Source: a virus. Taken from it: a stretch of 64,000 nucleotides of DNA. Under the pieces are notes generated by a model, which was not told the origin of the DNA, made no database searches, and saw nothing but the letters and a program-made list of their open reading frames with translations. The translations under genes and the position numbers were made by a program. The stretch lies in IMG/VR virus record IMGVR_UViG_3300035703_000008, positions 1 to 64,000 of that record; one strand, 5' to 3'. Positions 1-7,449 of the stretch are shown one piece after another; within the stretch, counting starts at the first letter, position 1; the number at the start of each line of letters is the position of its first letter.

Positions 1-1
1 C

Positions 2-76
2 GACGGACGATATCGAATTGTCTATAACAACAACTGTGATGACCTATTGATCATGCCTCCGGGTCTTTATAAATAA
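2..76 (+). CDS. C-terminal end of an unidentified protein (partial)
   Basis: An open frame enters from the left edge and ends at TAA 74-76. The visible 24 residues end in IMPPGLYK. The start lies outside the window and nothing identifies the protein. Its last codons overlap a T4-type late promoter that probably serves the next gene. Confidence 0.45.
   Translation, partial: DGRYRIVYNNNCDDLLIMPPGLYK
68..75 (+). promoter_or_regulatory. T4-type late promoter TATAAATA
   Basis: A perfect TATAAATA octamer, the consensus read by the T4 gp55 late sigma factor, overlaps the stop codon of the upstream gene and lies 4 nt before the ATG at 80. Transcription would normally begin several bases after the box, so the first message may start at or inside the ATG at 80 and serve mainly the HAD gene downstream. 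Assignment is by motif only. Confidence 0.55.
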
Positions 77-79
77 CTG

Positions 80-271
80 ATGCGTGCTCAAGAATTCCAA
101 CGACGCGGTCTCAAGACTTATGCGGCCAAGATAAAACTCCGGCAAATCGGGTATGTCAACATCATTGACACCACTGTGCAAGCACGCACTCCTGAGATGG
201 CACGTCGACTGCTGCGCCAGCTCTACGGTGATCGCCATGTGATCGTAGGTCAACCACGAGAGCTCAAATGA
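80..271 (+). CDS. Small basic phage protein with MRAQEF N-terminus
   Basis: 63 residues, function not recognised. The N-terminus MRAQEF resembles the capsid-targeting peptide of T4 internal proteins (MKTYQEFIAE) and recurs in other genes up to position 5557. The rest is a basic segment with a short beta-rich part and an amphipathic stretch (ARTPEMARRLLRQLYGD) of a kind often seen in small phage proteins. The stop overlaps the ATG of the next gene (268) by 4 nt, so both are probably translated together. I infer a virion-packaged protein. Confidence 0.7.
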   Translation: MRAQEFQRRGLKTYAAKIKLRQIGYVNIIDTTVQARTPEMARRLLRQLYGDRHVIVGQPRELK

Positions 272-1047
272 GAGCCAGTGAATTCTCCAATTCCAAGCTG
301 GTGATCTTCGACATCGACGACACCTTGGTCAACACCGACACCCGTGTCAATGTGGTGCATGATGGCCGAGTGGTCAAACAGCTCAACAGCCACGACTTTA
401 CGCACTACAATCTCCAACCCGGTGAAGAATTTGACTTTGGTGCTTTCCGTGATGCTCGAGAATTTTTCACCAAGGCTCGACCTATACCGGGCATGATACG
501 TCAACTCAAACAAGACATCGCCACTGGCAACAAAGTCATCATGCTCACGGCACGCAGCGACTTCAATGATCGTGATGTGTTCTTGGACACATTCCGGCAA
601 TATGGCATAGACATGGATCGTGTGCATGTGTACCGTGCCGGAAATCTCGCCATCCGGGCCGCCACCGAAGAAAAGAAAAAGATCATACTCCAGCACCTTT
701 TGGGCAAACAGCACTATGACAAAGTGATCATGTATGATGACTCTGTGCCCAATCTCAATGCTTTCCTCAGTCTCCAACAAGACTACCCGTGGAGCCGGTT
801 CTATGCCTGGCATGTGGATCCCAATGGGCAGGCCTCAGAATATCACAGAACCAATGCAGGCGTCAAAGAAAACTTTGCGGATGGTAAGAAGCCTGGACGC
901 AAGGGCTTGAGTCGCAGAGTAGGTATACCCAAGAAAGCCACGCTGGGACAGTTGGAAAAGATAGCCAAGAGCAGCACAGGTGAGCGTCGCAGGATGGCAC
1001 AATGGCAACTCAACATGCGGCGTGGCAAAGCAAGAAGGAATAAATAA
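268..1047 (+). CDS. HAD-superfamily phosphatase with basic virion-type tail
   Basis: 259 residues. Residues 12-25 carry the HAD motif I (VIFDIDDTLV, nucleophile plus acid Asp), motif II lies in MLTAR, and the YDKVIMYDDS segment fits motif IV, so a magnesium-dependent phosphohydrolase is likely; the substrate is unknown. The last ~60 residues (from GRKGLSRR) are a separate, very basic module ending MRRGKARRNK, similar in style to DNA-facing phage head proteins. The N-terminus MRASEF is the capsid-targeting-like motif shared with neighbours. Together these suggest an enzyme packaged in the head, possibly injected; that part is inference. Confidence 0.75.
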   Translation: MRASEFSNSKLVIFDIDDTLVNTDTRVNVVHDGRVVKQLNSHDFTHYNLQPGEEFDFGAFRDAREFFTKARPIPGMIRQLKQDIATGNKVIMLTARSDFNDRDVFLDTFRQYGIDMDRVHVYRAGNLAIRAATEEKKKIILQHLLGKQHYDKVIMYDDSVPNLNAFLSLQQDYPWSRFYAWHVDPNGQASEYHRTNAGVKENFADGKKPGRKGLSRRVGIPKKATLGQLEKIAKSSTGERRRMAQWQLNMRRGKARRNK

Positions 1048-1107
1048 AAATGTGGATCGCGAGGCGGCAACCTCCACCCACTCTAACATGAAAGGACCAT
1101 ATCAGCT

Positions 1108-1764
1108 GTGTATTTACAAAACAAATACAGCCGTTGGTATAATAGCATTGTTGATCGAGCAAGATCAAGAACCATCACGGGATATACCGAACGACATCAC
1201 ATCATCCCTCGCAGTTTAGGCGGCGATAACAGTCCATTCAATCTTGTAAATCTCACAGCCAGAGAACACTTCGTTTGCCATCTCTTGCTTACTCGTATGA
1301 CCACAAACGAAGCCCGTAAAAAAATGGTGATGTCTGTGTTCTATCTCACAGGTCGAGGCAAAGCAGATAGACAAAATGTCATCAAACAGTCTCGTCTTTA
1401 TGAAAAACTGCGACAAGAGTTGTCACAGATAGTGAGCCAGAAGAAAAAAGGTTGCCGCCAACCACCTCGCAGCGAACTGGCTAAACAGAGATATTCTCAA
1501 TCAAAAATAGGTCGAAACAATCCCAATGCTCGTGGATACTTTATCACGCCTTGGGGCCAATATGAATCGTCGAGATTAGCAGCTAAACATTGCCCGGTGC
1601 CAATTACCGGCAACTATATCATAAGACTCTGTACCACTAACAATCATATTCCAATAAATCTTTTGAGCGTGTGCAGAAGCAAAGCATATCTTGAAGAGAA
1701 ACACATAGGAAAAACACCATTTGAGATGGGCTTTGAATTTCATCCGTATGAAGTCAGGCCGTAA
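1108..1764 (+). CDS. HNH homing endonuclease
   Basis: 218 residues starting at GTG. The segment ERHHIIPRSLGGDN is the HNH beta-beta-alpha-metal motif (HH catalytic pair, then N in NLVNLT and H in AREHFVCH), as in free-standing phage homing endonucleases. The central part (KKGCRQPPR..SQSKIGRNNPNARG) looks like NUMOD-type minor-groove DNA-binding repeats. It stands between virion genes, so it is likely a selfish insertion rather than part of their function. No ATG exists near the start in this frame, so the exact start is uncertain. Confidence 0.85.
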   Translation: MYLQNKYSRWYNSIVDRARSRTITGYTERHHIIPRSLGGDNSPFNLVNLTAREHFVCHLLLTRMTTNEARKKMVMSVFYLTGRGKADRQNVIKQSRLYEKLRQELSQIVSQKKKGCRQPPRSELAKQRYSQSKIGRNNPNARGYFITPWGQYESSRLAAKHCPVPITGNYIIRLCTTNNHIPINLLSVCRSKAYLEEKHIGKTPFEMGFEFHPYEVRP

Positions 1765-1818
1765 AAAATCCTAATTGACTAGATACTCTGGTCATAAAAA
1801 TCCCCCACTAAATACAGT

Positions 1819-2124
1819 GTGGACACAACATATATCAGAGCTGTGATAGACATCCGCTGTGAGTGGGAAGGCCTTGAGCCAGCCTATCGCATCTACGTCA
1901 ACGAAGAACTGTTCACTGAACGCACCTGGACTTGGACTGATCACTACCTCGAAGAAGTGATACAGATACAGGCCTCGCCAGGGCGCTATCAAGTAAGATT
2001 GGAACCTGTGCCACCCACCCTGGCACGATTCACTGTGGGCAATCACAGAGTGGAACACGGACCTGCACAGTGGGTCAATGATCAAACATTGGAGATATCA
2101 GCGTGCGAGCCCGAGAATTCATAA
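1819..2124 (+). CDS. Conserved phage protein of unknown function
   Basis: 101 residues with no enzymatic motif that I recognise; rich in aromatic residues and beta-strand-like (YRIYVNEELFTERTW). A CTAAATAC box, a late-promoter variant, ends only 4 nt before the GTG at 1819. If that box is used, the true start must be downstream, for example GTG 1843 (VIDIRCEW). The end overlaps the next small gene by 22 nt. Position inside the virion-type cluster suggests a structural or head-associated role. Confidence 0.6.
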   Translation: MDTTYIRAVIDIRCEWEGLEPAYRIYVNEELFTERTWTWTDHYLEEVIQIQASPGRYQVRLEPVPPTLARFTVGNHRVEHGPAQWVNDQTLEISACEPENS

Positions 2125-2264
2125 ACGAAAATGCGGGCGTGACCACCGCGGCCTCTATGGCTCCTGTGAGCCAGAGCCTGGGCACACCGTTGACACGAGT
2201 ATCAACAAAGCCTGCTAAATATGCTAATAGCTTAACGAAACGGAAACCCAATGCTGGTAGATGA
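2103..2264 (+). CDS. 53-residue protein with capsid-targeting-like N-terminus
   Basis: GTG start at 2103, stop TGA 2262-2264. The N-terminus VRAREFINE-NAG matches the pattern of T4 capsid-targeting peptides: a short basic start, an EF pair, then a hydrophobic-x-E protease site followed by a small residue or N. The remainder is rich in Ser, Thr, Lys and Pro (basic C-terminus KRKPNAGR). It overlaps the preceding gene and, by 14 nt, the Dps-like gene. Likely a small internal head protein; this is an inference from the N-terminus. Confidence 0.6.
   Translation: MRAREFINENAGVTTAASMAPVSQSLGTPLTRVSTKPAKYANSLTKRKPNAGR
2215..2222 (+). promoter_or_regulatory. Possible late promoter CTAAATAT
   Basis: CTAAATA is the late-promoter variant reported for T4-like cyanophages. 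It lies about 28 nt before the ATG of the Dps-like gene, inside the preceding small ORF. Motif match only; AT-rich octamers of this type can occur by chance. Confidence 0.35.
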
Positions 2265-2694
2265 CCTCAAAACACTGTTGGCCACGCAATATGCCTTCGT
2301 GATCAAAGCACAGTTCTTCCACTGGAACGTGGAAGGTCCTGACTTTGCACAACTGCATCGATTCTTTGGCAAGATCTACGAAGAAGTCTACGAAAACAGC
2401 ATAGACCAGACCGCAGAATTCATACGCATACTCGACGACTACACTCCCGGCAGTTTTGAGAGATTCGGCGAGCTCAGCCTCATCACCGGCCAGATCAAGG
2501 TACCGCGTGCTCGTCTCATGATCCAGGAACTCTTGGCCGACACGCAGACCTTGATCGATCAGCTCAACACCACTTTTGACGCAGCCGAATCCGAAGATCA
2601 GCAAGGCATCATGGACTTCCTGGCCAGTCGCATCGACGCCATGGGCAAGCATGGTTGGATGCTGAGGAGTTTCTTGAAAGAGGAGCGAGCATGA
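2251..2694 (+). CDS. Dps-like ferritin (DNA protection during starvation)
   Basis: 147 residues, the usual Dps length. FFHWNVEGPDF..LH..F in the first 40 residues followed by YEEVYENSIDQTAEFIR is the Dps/ferritin-like four-helix signature carrying the inter-subunit ferroxidase His, Asp and Glu ligands. Dps oligomers oxidise Fe2+ with peroxide and bind DNA, so this could protect phage DNA in the cell or the capsid. It sits among head-type genes and overlaps the next ORF by 4 nt. Dps genes in phages are uncommon but known. AhpC/AhpF in the same window also deal with peroxide. Confidence 0.8.
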   Translation: MLVDDLKTLLATQYAFVIKAQFFHWNVEGPDFAQLHRFFGKIYEEVYENSIDQTAEFIRILDDYTPGSFERFGELSLITGQIKVPRARLMIQELLADTQTLIDQLNTTFDAAESEDQQGIMDFLASRIDAMGKHGWMLRSFLKEERA

Positions 2695-3185
2695 GCCACG
2701 ATCTCCGCGACATACTGGGTCGTTTATCGGCCATCGAAGAAGGCCTGGACGCTGATCAGCGCCGGGTGAAACAACTGCCAGCCCTGTTCCGGCCTCGGAA
2801 AACATCACCGGTCCTGGACGGACCCTACGGCAAACGCGATGCCATGGACGGATACCTCGTGGGCGAAGACATGGTCAGTGCCGAGAAAAAGCGTCTCAGT
2901 GACTATCTACATGACGTGGCCCAGGCCATCGAAAAAGACGCAGATCTCGTCAACACCGACTCGCGTGGCCAGGACACCGTGAAGTCAGTGAAGACCATAC
3001 GCACCGACGACGGACATGAGATCAAGATCGTGGGCAACGAAGACGACGGATTCCGTGTGAGCATACGGGACCAGCAAGGTCACACACGATTCAATAACCT
3101 CGACGAGGCCGTGATGGCCTGCGAGATGTACTGCGCCCGCCGCCGCCAGCGCCGATCCAGCCAAGATTACATAGAAGAAGCCTGA
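2691..3185 (+). CDS. Conserved T4-like phage head-region protein
   Basis: 164 residues from ATG 2691, which overlaps the Dps stop (ATGA). The N-terminal half has a pattern familiar from cyanophage-type proteins: LGRLSAIEEGL, then QLPALFRP and a GPYGKRDAMDGYLVG stretch. The C-terminal half is a compact alpha/beta segment with a basic end (CARRRQRRSSQ). No enzyme motif is visible. By neighbourhood and composition it is probably a virion or packaging-associated protein. Confidence 0.7.
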   Translation: MSHDLRDILGRLSAIEEGLDADQRRVKQLPALFRPRKTSPVLDGPYGKRDAMDGYLVGEDMVSAEKKRLSDYLHDVAQAIEKDADLVNTDSRGQDTVKSVKTIRTDDGHEIKIVGNEDDGFRVSIRDQQGHTRFNNLDEAVMACEMYCARRRQRRSSQDYIEEA

Positions 3186-3187
3186 CC

Positions 3188-4789
3188 ATGAACCTACGAG
3201 ATCTATTTGAGAACAACGAACCCACTGCCATGGCCCAGGCTGTGACACGGAGGATACTGAGCACACGCAGTGACCTCTTGAGCCGCTACGGAGTCGAAGC
3301 TGTGAGCCAGGCCATTGATGATGTCACCCAAGGTGACGACTGGGAAGAGATCGGCAGCTCAGACGTGAGTACCTATGTGCGATATGTGGAAGATTACCTG
3401 CGCGATCACCATGGCAGCCGTGAGGAGATGGCGGATCGTCGACCATTCGCCGAACAAGGTGTCTCGGAAATGGATTCGCAAGGTTATCGAGGTCATCGCG
3501 GTGATGAAGATCCAGGCAAAGGTCCAGAAAAAGTAGTCAAGCCAGCCAAGACAAAAGATGTTGCCAAAGACGCAGAAAAAGAATTAACCAAAGCAATGGA
3601 TAAGGCACACAAGAAAGGTGTGGCGGAAGGCACTGAACAAGTTTATAAAGTTCTAGCAGTAGACAAGAGCAATGCATTGTCTGATAAAGTTATGCTAACT
3701 GTAAAAGCAGGTTCTATAGCAGAAGTGTTTGAACGATTGGCCATGAGTGATTGGTATCCATTGTCAATCAACGGTGCGGAAGTCATCGACGGCCGGCGTC
3801 TAAAGCCGGGTGTGGCGGAAGGCTCCGAACAAGTGTATAAAGTCATAGCCGTTGACAAAAACAATGCCCTAGGTAAAAAAGTCAAACTGAATGTCAAGGC
3901 CAGTTCCGTAGAAGAAGTCTTTGAACGATTGGCAATGAGTGATTGGTATCCTTTGGAAATTAATGGTGTTGAAGTCATTGCTGGCAAGCGTCTAAAGCAA
4001 GGTGTGGCGGAAAACCAACGCCGTTTCAACAATGTCAACGACGATGATCTCTATGCTGTAGATCCCCGAACCAAAGAGATCATAGCCCACCTTGGCAATC
4101 CCTACAACAATAGAACGGCTGTATTGATCAAAAAACGCCAGCACGAACAGCAGGGCCACGAGGTCATGTCAGGTATGCGAGCTAAATTCTACAGAGACGT
4201 CGATGAGCAAGGTGTGGCGGAAGGCACTGAAGGCAACTGGTATGTTCGTGTTAAAGGTAAAGTTCTCAAAGATAGCAAATTTAATGCTATCCCTTTTGCA
4301 TCACAAGATGAAGCAAGAAATCATGCATTGACACTTGCTAGAAAGAAAAATATACCATTATCTCAAGTAAAACTTACAAGAAGTTGGATGGATGCACCTG
4401 AGTCAGAGGTTTCGGAAGGTGAATCACAAACTGTAGAAGTTGTGATCAGTGATGGCACACAGCGTCAGCGTCGCAGAGTTCGTGTTAGTCCCAATACACG
4501 CAATGTCGAAGCTGCAGTGTTAAAGTACTATGCCAAAGTAGGACTGCCAGTTGTATCTATCAATGGCCGACCTGTGAGGGCTGCCATGGCCGAGGGCGAT
4601 GGCAGCACATGTCCTGAGTGCGGTGGTCCCATATTCAAGAGCCGGTTCATGGCCGAAGAGCAGGACGCCTGCTATCGCAAAGTCAAAAGCAGATACAAGG
4701 TGTGGCCATCGGCCTATGCGTCAGGCGCTCTGGTGCAGTGCCGCAAGAAAGGTGCTGCCAACTGGGGCACAGGAGGTAAGAAAAAATGA
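3188..4789 (+). CDS. Modular virion protein with GVAE-G linkers (possible polyprotein)
   Basis: 533 residues starting MNLRDLFE-N. Short linkers of the form (V/M)-(A/S)-E-(G/N) divide it: GVAEG at residues 144, 208 and 342, GVAEN at 272, VSEG at 408 and MAEG at 467. They resemble T4 prohead protease sites (hydrophobic-x-E followed by a small residue). Modules 144-207 and 208-271 are near-identical tandem copies (FERLAMSDWYP in both). The last ~60 residues hold a CPECGG zinc-ribbon start and a CYRKVKSRYKVWPSAYASG module common in T4-like phages. I infer a head protein cut into separate small domains during maturation. No enzymatic function is recognised. Confidence 0.75.
   Translation: MNLRDLFENNEPTAMAQAVTRRILSTRSDLLSRYGVEAVSQAIDDVTQGDDWEEIGSSDVSTYVRYVEDYLRDHHGSREEMADRRPFAEQGVSEMDSQGYRGHRGDEDPGKGPEKVVKPAKTKDVAKDAEKELTKAMDKAHKKGVAEGTEQVYKVLAVDKSNALSDKVMLTVKAGSIAEVFERLAMSDWYPLSINGAEVIDGRRLKPGVAEGSEQVYKVIAVDKNNALGKKVKLNVKASSVEEVFERLAMSDWYPLEINGVEVIAGKRLKQGVAENQRRFNNVNDDDLYAVDPRTKEIIAHLGNPYNNRTAVLIKKRQHEQQGHEVMSGMRAKFYRDVDEQGVAEGTEGNWYVRVKGKVLKDSKFNAIPFASQDEARNHALTLARKKNIPLSQVKLTRSWMDAPESEVSEGESQTVEVVISDGTQRQRRRVRVSPNTRNVEAAVLKYYAKVGLPVVSINGRPVRAAMAEGDGSTCPECGGPIFKSRFMAEEQDACYRKVKSRYKVWPSAYASGALVQCRKKGAANWGTGGKKK
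3617..4000 (+). repeat. Tandem 192-bp in-frame repeat (two units)
   Basis: Units 3617-3808 and 3809-4000 each encode GVAE plus a ~60-residue domain containing EQVYKV, FERLAMSDWYP and ING-EVI. Both protein and DNA are strongly similar, pointing to a fairly recent duplication inside the coding sequence. Each unit starts at a putative protease linker. Confidence 0.85.
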
Positions 4790-5181
4790 GAGACATCATT
4801 GATCTACTGGAGGCCATCGAACAGGGTTGCCCTCCAGCCACGCAGAACATCGATCTCAACTTGAAGAATCGCCAGCGGGCCATTGACGAATATCATTATG
4901 GTCCGCTCAATCCTGCCCGGCCCAGCCTGGAGTATTGGCAAGAACTGGCAGATCAATGGAATACATCTGTAGAAGAAGCACAGAGTGCCAGATGTAGAAA
5001 CTGTGCCGCTTTCGACATCACCCAAAAGACCTTGGATTGTATCGACCGAGGCATAGGTGGCGACGACGATTGGGATATCATCAAAGCCGGCAAACTGGGC
5101 TATTGTAGATTCCTCAAGTTCAAATGCAATGCTTTGCGTTCGTGCTCGGCGTGGGTGGAAGGCGGACCTGTTCGAGACTGA
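4786..5181 (+). CDS. Cysteine-rich conserved phage protein
   Basis: 131 residues, overlapping the previous stop by 4 nt. The start MRDIIDLLEA again fits a hydrophobic-x-E cleavage pattern. The central part (NIDLNLKNRQRAIDEYHYGP) is followed by six or more conserved-looking cysteines: RCRNCAAF, then C in TLDC, GYC, KFKC and RSC. This suggests a metal-binding fold, either zinc or an iron-sulfur centre of the HiPIP type; the sequence does not decide. Function unknown; likely packaged in the virion. Confidence 0.7.
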   Translation: MRDIIDLLEAIEQGCPPATQNIDLNLKNRQRAIDEYHYGPLNPARPSLEYWQELADQWNTSVEEAQSARCRNCAAFDITQKTLDCIDRGIGGDDDWDIIKAGKLGYCRFLKFKCNALRSCSAWVEGGPVRD

Positions 5182-5182
5182 T

Positions 5183-5557
5183 ATGAGAGCCCAAGAATTC
5201 GTCACCGAAAAGTGGAGCACCAAGTATAAACGCTCTATCAATTGCTCTGACCCTCGGGGATTCAGCCAGCGTGCCCATTGTCAGGGTCGTAAGAAAAACA
5301 ATGAAGATCAAGACCTGGCGGAAGATCTACGCAAGTGGTTCCGAGAAAAGTGGGTTCGTTTTGGCCCTGATGGAAAGATTCGCGGGGATTGTGCTCGCGG
5401 ATCCGACGCTGAGGGCAAGCCCAAGTGCCTGCCACAATCAAAGGCACATGCCCTGGGCAAGAAAGGTCGTGCGAGTGCGGCAGCCCGTAAGCGCAGACAA
5501 GATCCCAATGCCGACCGCCGTGGCGCTGCACGGAATGTTCCCACGAAAAAATCATGA
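5183..5557 (+). CDS. Basic conserved phage protein with MRAQEFVTE N-terminus
   Basis: 124 residues from ATG 5183. The N-terminus MRAQEFVTE-K is the closest match in the window to the T4 capsid-targeting peptide. The body is strongly basic with conserved-looking blocks: YKRSINCSDPRGFSQRAHC, GDCARGSDAEGKPKCLPQS and a Lys/Arg-rich tail (RKRRQDPNADRR). Paired Cys residues could bind metal. Similar modules occur in T4-like phages without assigned function. A DNA-binding internal head protein is the best guess. Confidence 0.75.
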   Translation: MRAQEFVTEKWSTKYKRSINCSDPRGFSQRAHCQGRKKNNEDQDLAEDLRKWFREKWVRFGPDGKIRGDCARGSDAEGKPKCLPQSKAHALGKKGRASAAARKRRQDPNADRRGAARNVPTKKS

Positions 5558-5640
5558 CATTCGTTGATCCCAATAACTACCCTGTGTGGCCCGAAGACGA
5601 CGGCACAGATCAAAAAAGAAATCCCTATAGTCCAGTTTAA
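5554..5640 (+). CDS. 28-residue ORF
   Basis: ATG 5554 overlaps the stop of the previous gene (ATGA). The peptide (MTFVDPNNYPVWPEDDG...) is acidic and proline-rich. Tight coupling to its neighbours on both sides is the main argument that it is real; no homology is recognised. Confidence 0.4.
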   Translation: MTFVDPNNYPVWPEDDGTDQKRNPYSPV

Positions 5641-5642
5641 CG

Positions 5643-5783
5643 ATGAAAAAACCCACTCCACAAAAACCCGCATTCCAACCCCAAGTGGTCCAGCACGGCA
5701 GCCCCATACGACGCATGACACCACCGCCCCGGATGAGCCAGCGAGCAGTATTCGTGAGTGTGCCAATCCGCCTCAACGGATGA
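5643..5783 (+). CDS. 46-residue proline-rich small protein
   Basis: ATG 5643 to TGA 5783, two bases after the previous stop. Proline- and glutamine-rich (KKPTPQKPAFQPQ) with a basic centre. Its stop overlaps the ATG of the oxygenase at 5780. Function unknown; it ends the virion-type cluster. Confidence 0.45.
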   Translation: MKKPTPQKPAFQPQVVQHGSPIRRMTPPPRMSQRAVFVSVPIRLNG

Positions 5784-6466
5784 GTGTCATGCATGATATT
5801 CCATCCGTGGAATCTCTGGAAATAATCAACGAAAAAGAACTGGATTTGATATCCAATGATTTTCATGATCGTATACTGACCCACGGACAAGATCGCATCG
5901 ACTATGATGAGGAGACTGCCATGGATCGTCGATTGACATTGTCGCTCACAGATCCCATGCACCAACTGATAAGCAACATCATATGGCGTGGCATAGAACG
6001 ATTTCCGTCACCGGGCAAGATCACTGGACTCTATATTGCTTATCAACGACAGTATATCCCACACAACTTACATGTAGATGTCGGCGATGACCCCAATGTC
6101 GACAATCGCGGCGGATTCAGTATGATTATTCCCATCAGCGAAGACCCAGGGTTCCAAACCCTGATATGGAATCTGGAATGCAACGTCAAATCGACGTTTC
6201 TACGTTGGGTGTCATCCATTGACTGGAAAAATGATGCTGTTCTCAGCGATGTTGGAAAAGACTACAACGTCGATCACTGTCGAGGACCCGATGGTTCGCT
6301 GGCAATGAATTATCTAGAGTTCCTGGGAGCCTATCAATATCGTCGCGGCACAGTAGGCAAGTTTCCCAGGAATCATCCACACTGCAGCTCGAACTGGAAA
6401 GCGTCGGGTCGACACTCGCACAAAGATTTCGTTATAATACACAGCCTAGTTATCGACAATGTCTGA
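5780..6466 (+). CDS. Putative 2OG-Fe(II) oxygenase-like protein
   Basis: 228 residues. The block YIAYQRQYIPHNLHVDVGDD contains an H-x-D pair that fits the first two Fe(II) ligands of the cupin-fold 2-oxoglutarate oxygenases. NHPHCSSNW and RHSHKDFVIIHS near the C-terminus can provide the distal His and a 2OG-binding basic residue. It is a clear paralogue of the protein at 10223. The substrate could be a protein, glycan or nucleotide; nothing decides. Start ATG 5780 overlaps the upstream stop; ATG 5789 is an alternative. Confidence 0.6.
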   Translation: MSVMHDIPSVESLEIINEKELDLISNDFHDRILTHGQDRIDYDEETAMDRRLTLSLTDPMHQLISNIIWRGIERFPSPGKITGLYIAYQRQYIPHNLHVDVGDDPNVDNRGGFSMIIPISEDPGFQTLIWNLECNVKSTFLRWVSSIDWKNDAVLSDVGKDYNVDHCRGPDGSLAMNYLEFLGAYQYRRGTVGKFPRNHPHCSSNWKASGRHSHKDFVIIHSLVIDNV

Positions 6467-6505
6467 CCCTTTTTCAATCAACCATAGATTTTATAAAATA
6501 AACTC

Positions 6506-7447
6506 ATGTCGTCACGTATCAAAGACCGTCTGAAACTTTGGAACTTGCCTAGAGATATTTGGAGGCAATTGGCCCGAGTGCAAGGGCGTACCATCGTTCC
6601 ACCCTATGGCTGCGACAGTGCCGATGGTTGTTTGCTCGGCAGTGACTACTGGAACAACTATCCAATAAGGGATTACAAATACATTTATAACTCCTGGGGA
6701 TTTCGATCTTCCCAGGACTACGAGTCACTCCAGGGACAAGAAATCAATCTTTGTATAGGCGACAGTGTCACTGTCAACATGGGAGGCCCTGTTGAACATA
6801 GCTGGCCCTCTTTGCTGGCAAAAAAATTCACGATACCCACCTTGAATTTCGGAATTGACGCGCTGTGTTACTATCATTACCCAGATATTGTTGCCAAGGC
6901 CCGGGACTATTTTAAAATACGACATATTTTTGTTCTTTATAATTTGTTAGAAAAAAGCGAGAGAGTTGGTAACTTGTTGAATCCGCCTAACATCGACCTG
7001 GATATCAAAATAAATTCTCTCAAAAACAATTTTTGGGTCATCGGATCCATTGACGCATTTGTACCCCCATGGAGCTTTCATCCGGAAGAACTTCCCACTC
7101 TTTATCGACATTTCCCCGGTTGCCATGACTATCTCAAACATGTGAAATTCGATTATACCACCATTGATCCTGCAGCAGTGATCCACAACGCTGCAATGAA
7201 AGAAAAATACCAAACACTCTCGGGCGCACGATGGCCCATGTTTGAACGCTGGGCAGAAACTGTGGTATCCGGGATTGATCCATTTGTAGAATTCAATCAT
7301 CCCAGAGACCGTTTGTTGATTTCCCAGATACTATATGAATTTTTACATCCCTACATTTTAAAAAATCGTGACGGATTCCATATGAGTCAAATTTCCAATC
7401 AGGCCCTGGCCGACTACTTTTATCAAAAATCTCAGGGTGTAAAATAA
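6506..7447 (+). CDS. SGNH/GDSL hydrolase-like protein
   Basis: 313 residues. NLCIGDSVTVNMGG is a block I motif with the nucleophile Ser in GDSV. Near the end, RDGFHMSQISNQALADYF supplies the D-x-x-H catalytic pair of the SGNH fold. Members remove or transfer acyl groups on glycans and lipids. The N-terminal ~80 residues include a WNNYPIRDYKYIYNSWGFR element typical of phage and bacterial SGNH proteins acting in glycan clusters. The phage encodes three other SGNH-like proteins (14161, 42273, 42920). Confidence 0.65.
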   Translation: MSSRIKDRLKLWNLPRDIWRQLARVQGRTIVPPYGCDSADGCLLGSDYWNNYPIRDYKYIYNSWGFRSSQDYESLQGQEINLCIGDSVTVNMGGPVEHSWPSLLAKKFTIPTLNFGIDALCYYHYPDIVAKARDYFKIRHIFVLYNLLEKSERVGNLLNPPNIDLDIKINSLKNNFWVIGSIDAFVPPWSFHPEELPTLYRHFPGCHDYLKHVKFDYTTIDPAAVIHNAAMKEKYQTLSGARWPMFERWAETVVSGIDPFVEFNHPRDRLLISQILYEFLHPYILKNRDGFHMSQISNQALADYFYQKSQGVK

Positions 7448-7449
7448 CC

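Noticed and set aside
1039-1046. AATAAATA as a late promoter before the HNH gene
   Set aside because: One base off consensus and inside the 3' end of a coding sequence with poly-A; too weak to list.
980-1219. 79-codon ORF between the HAD and HNH genes
   Set aside because: Overlaps both genes in another frame and has no ribosome site; the HNH frame explains this DNA better.
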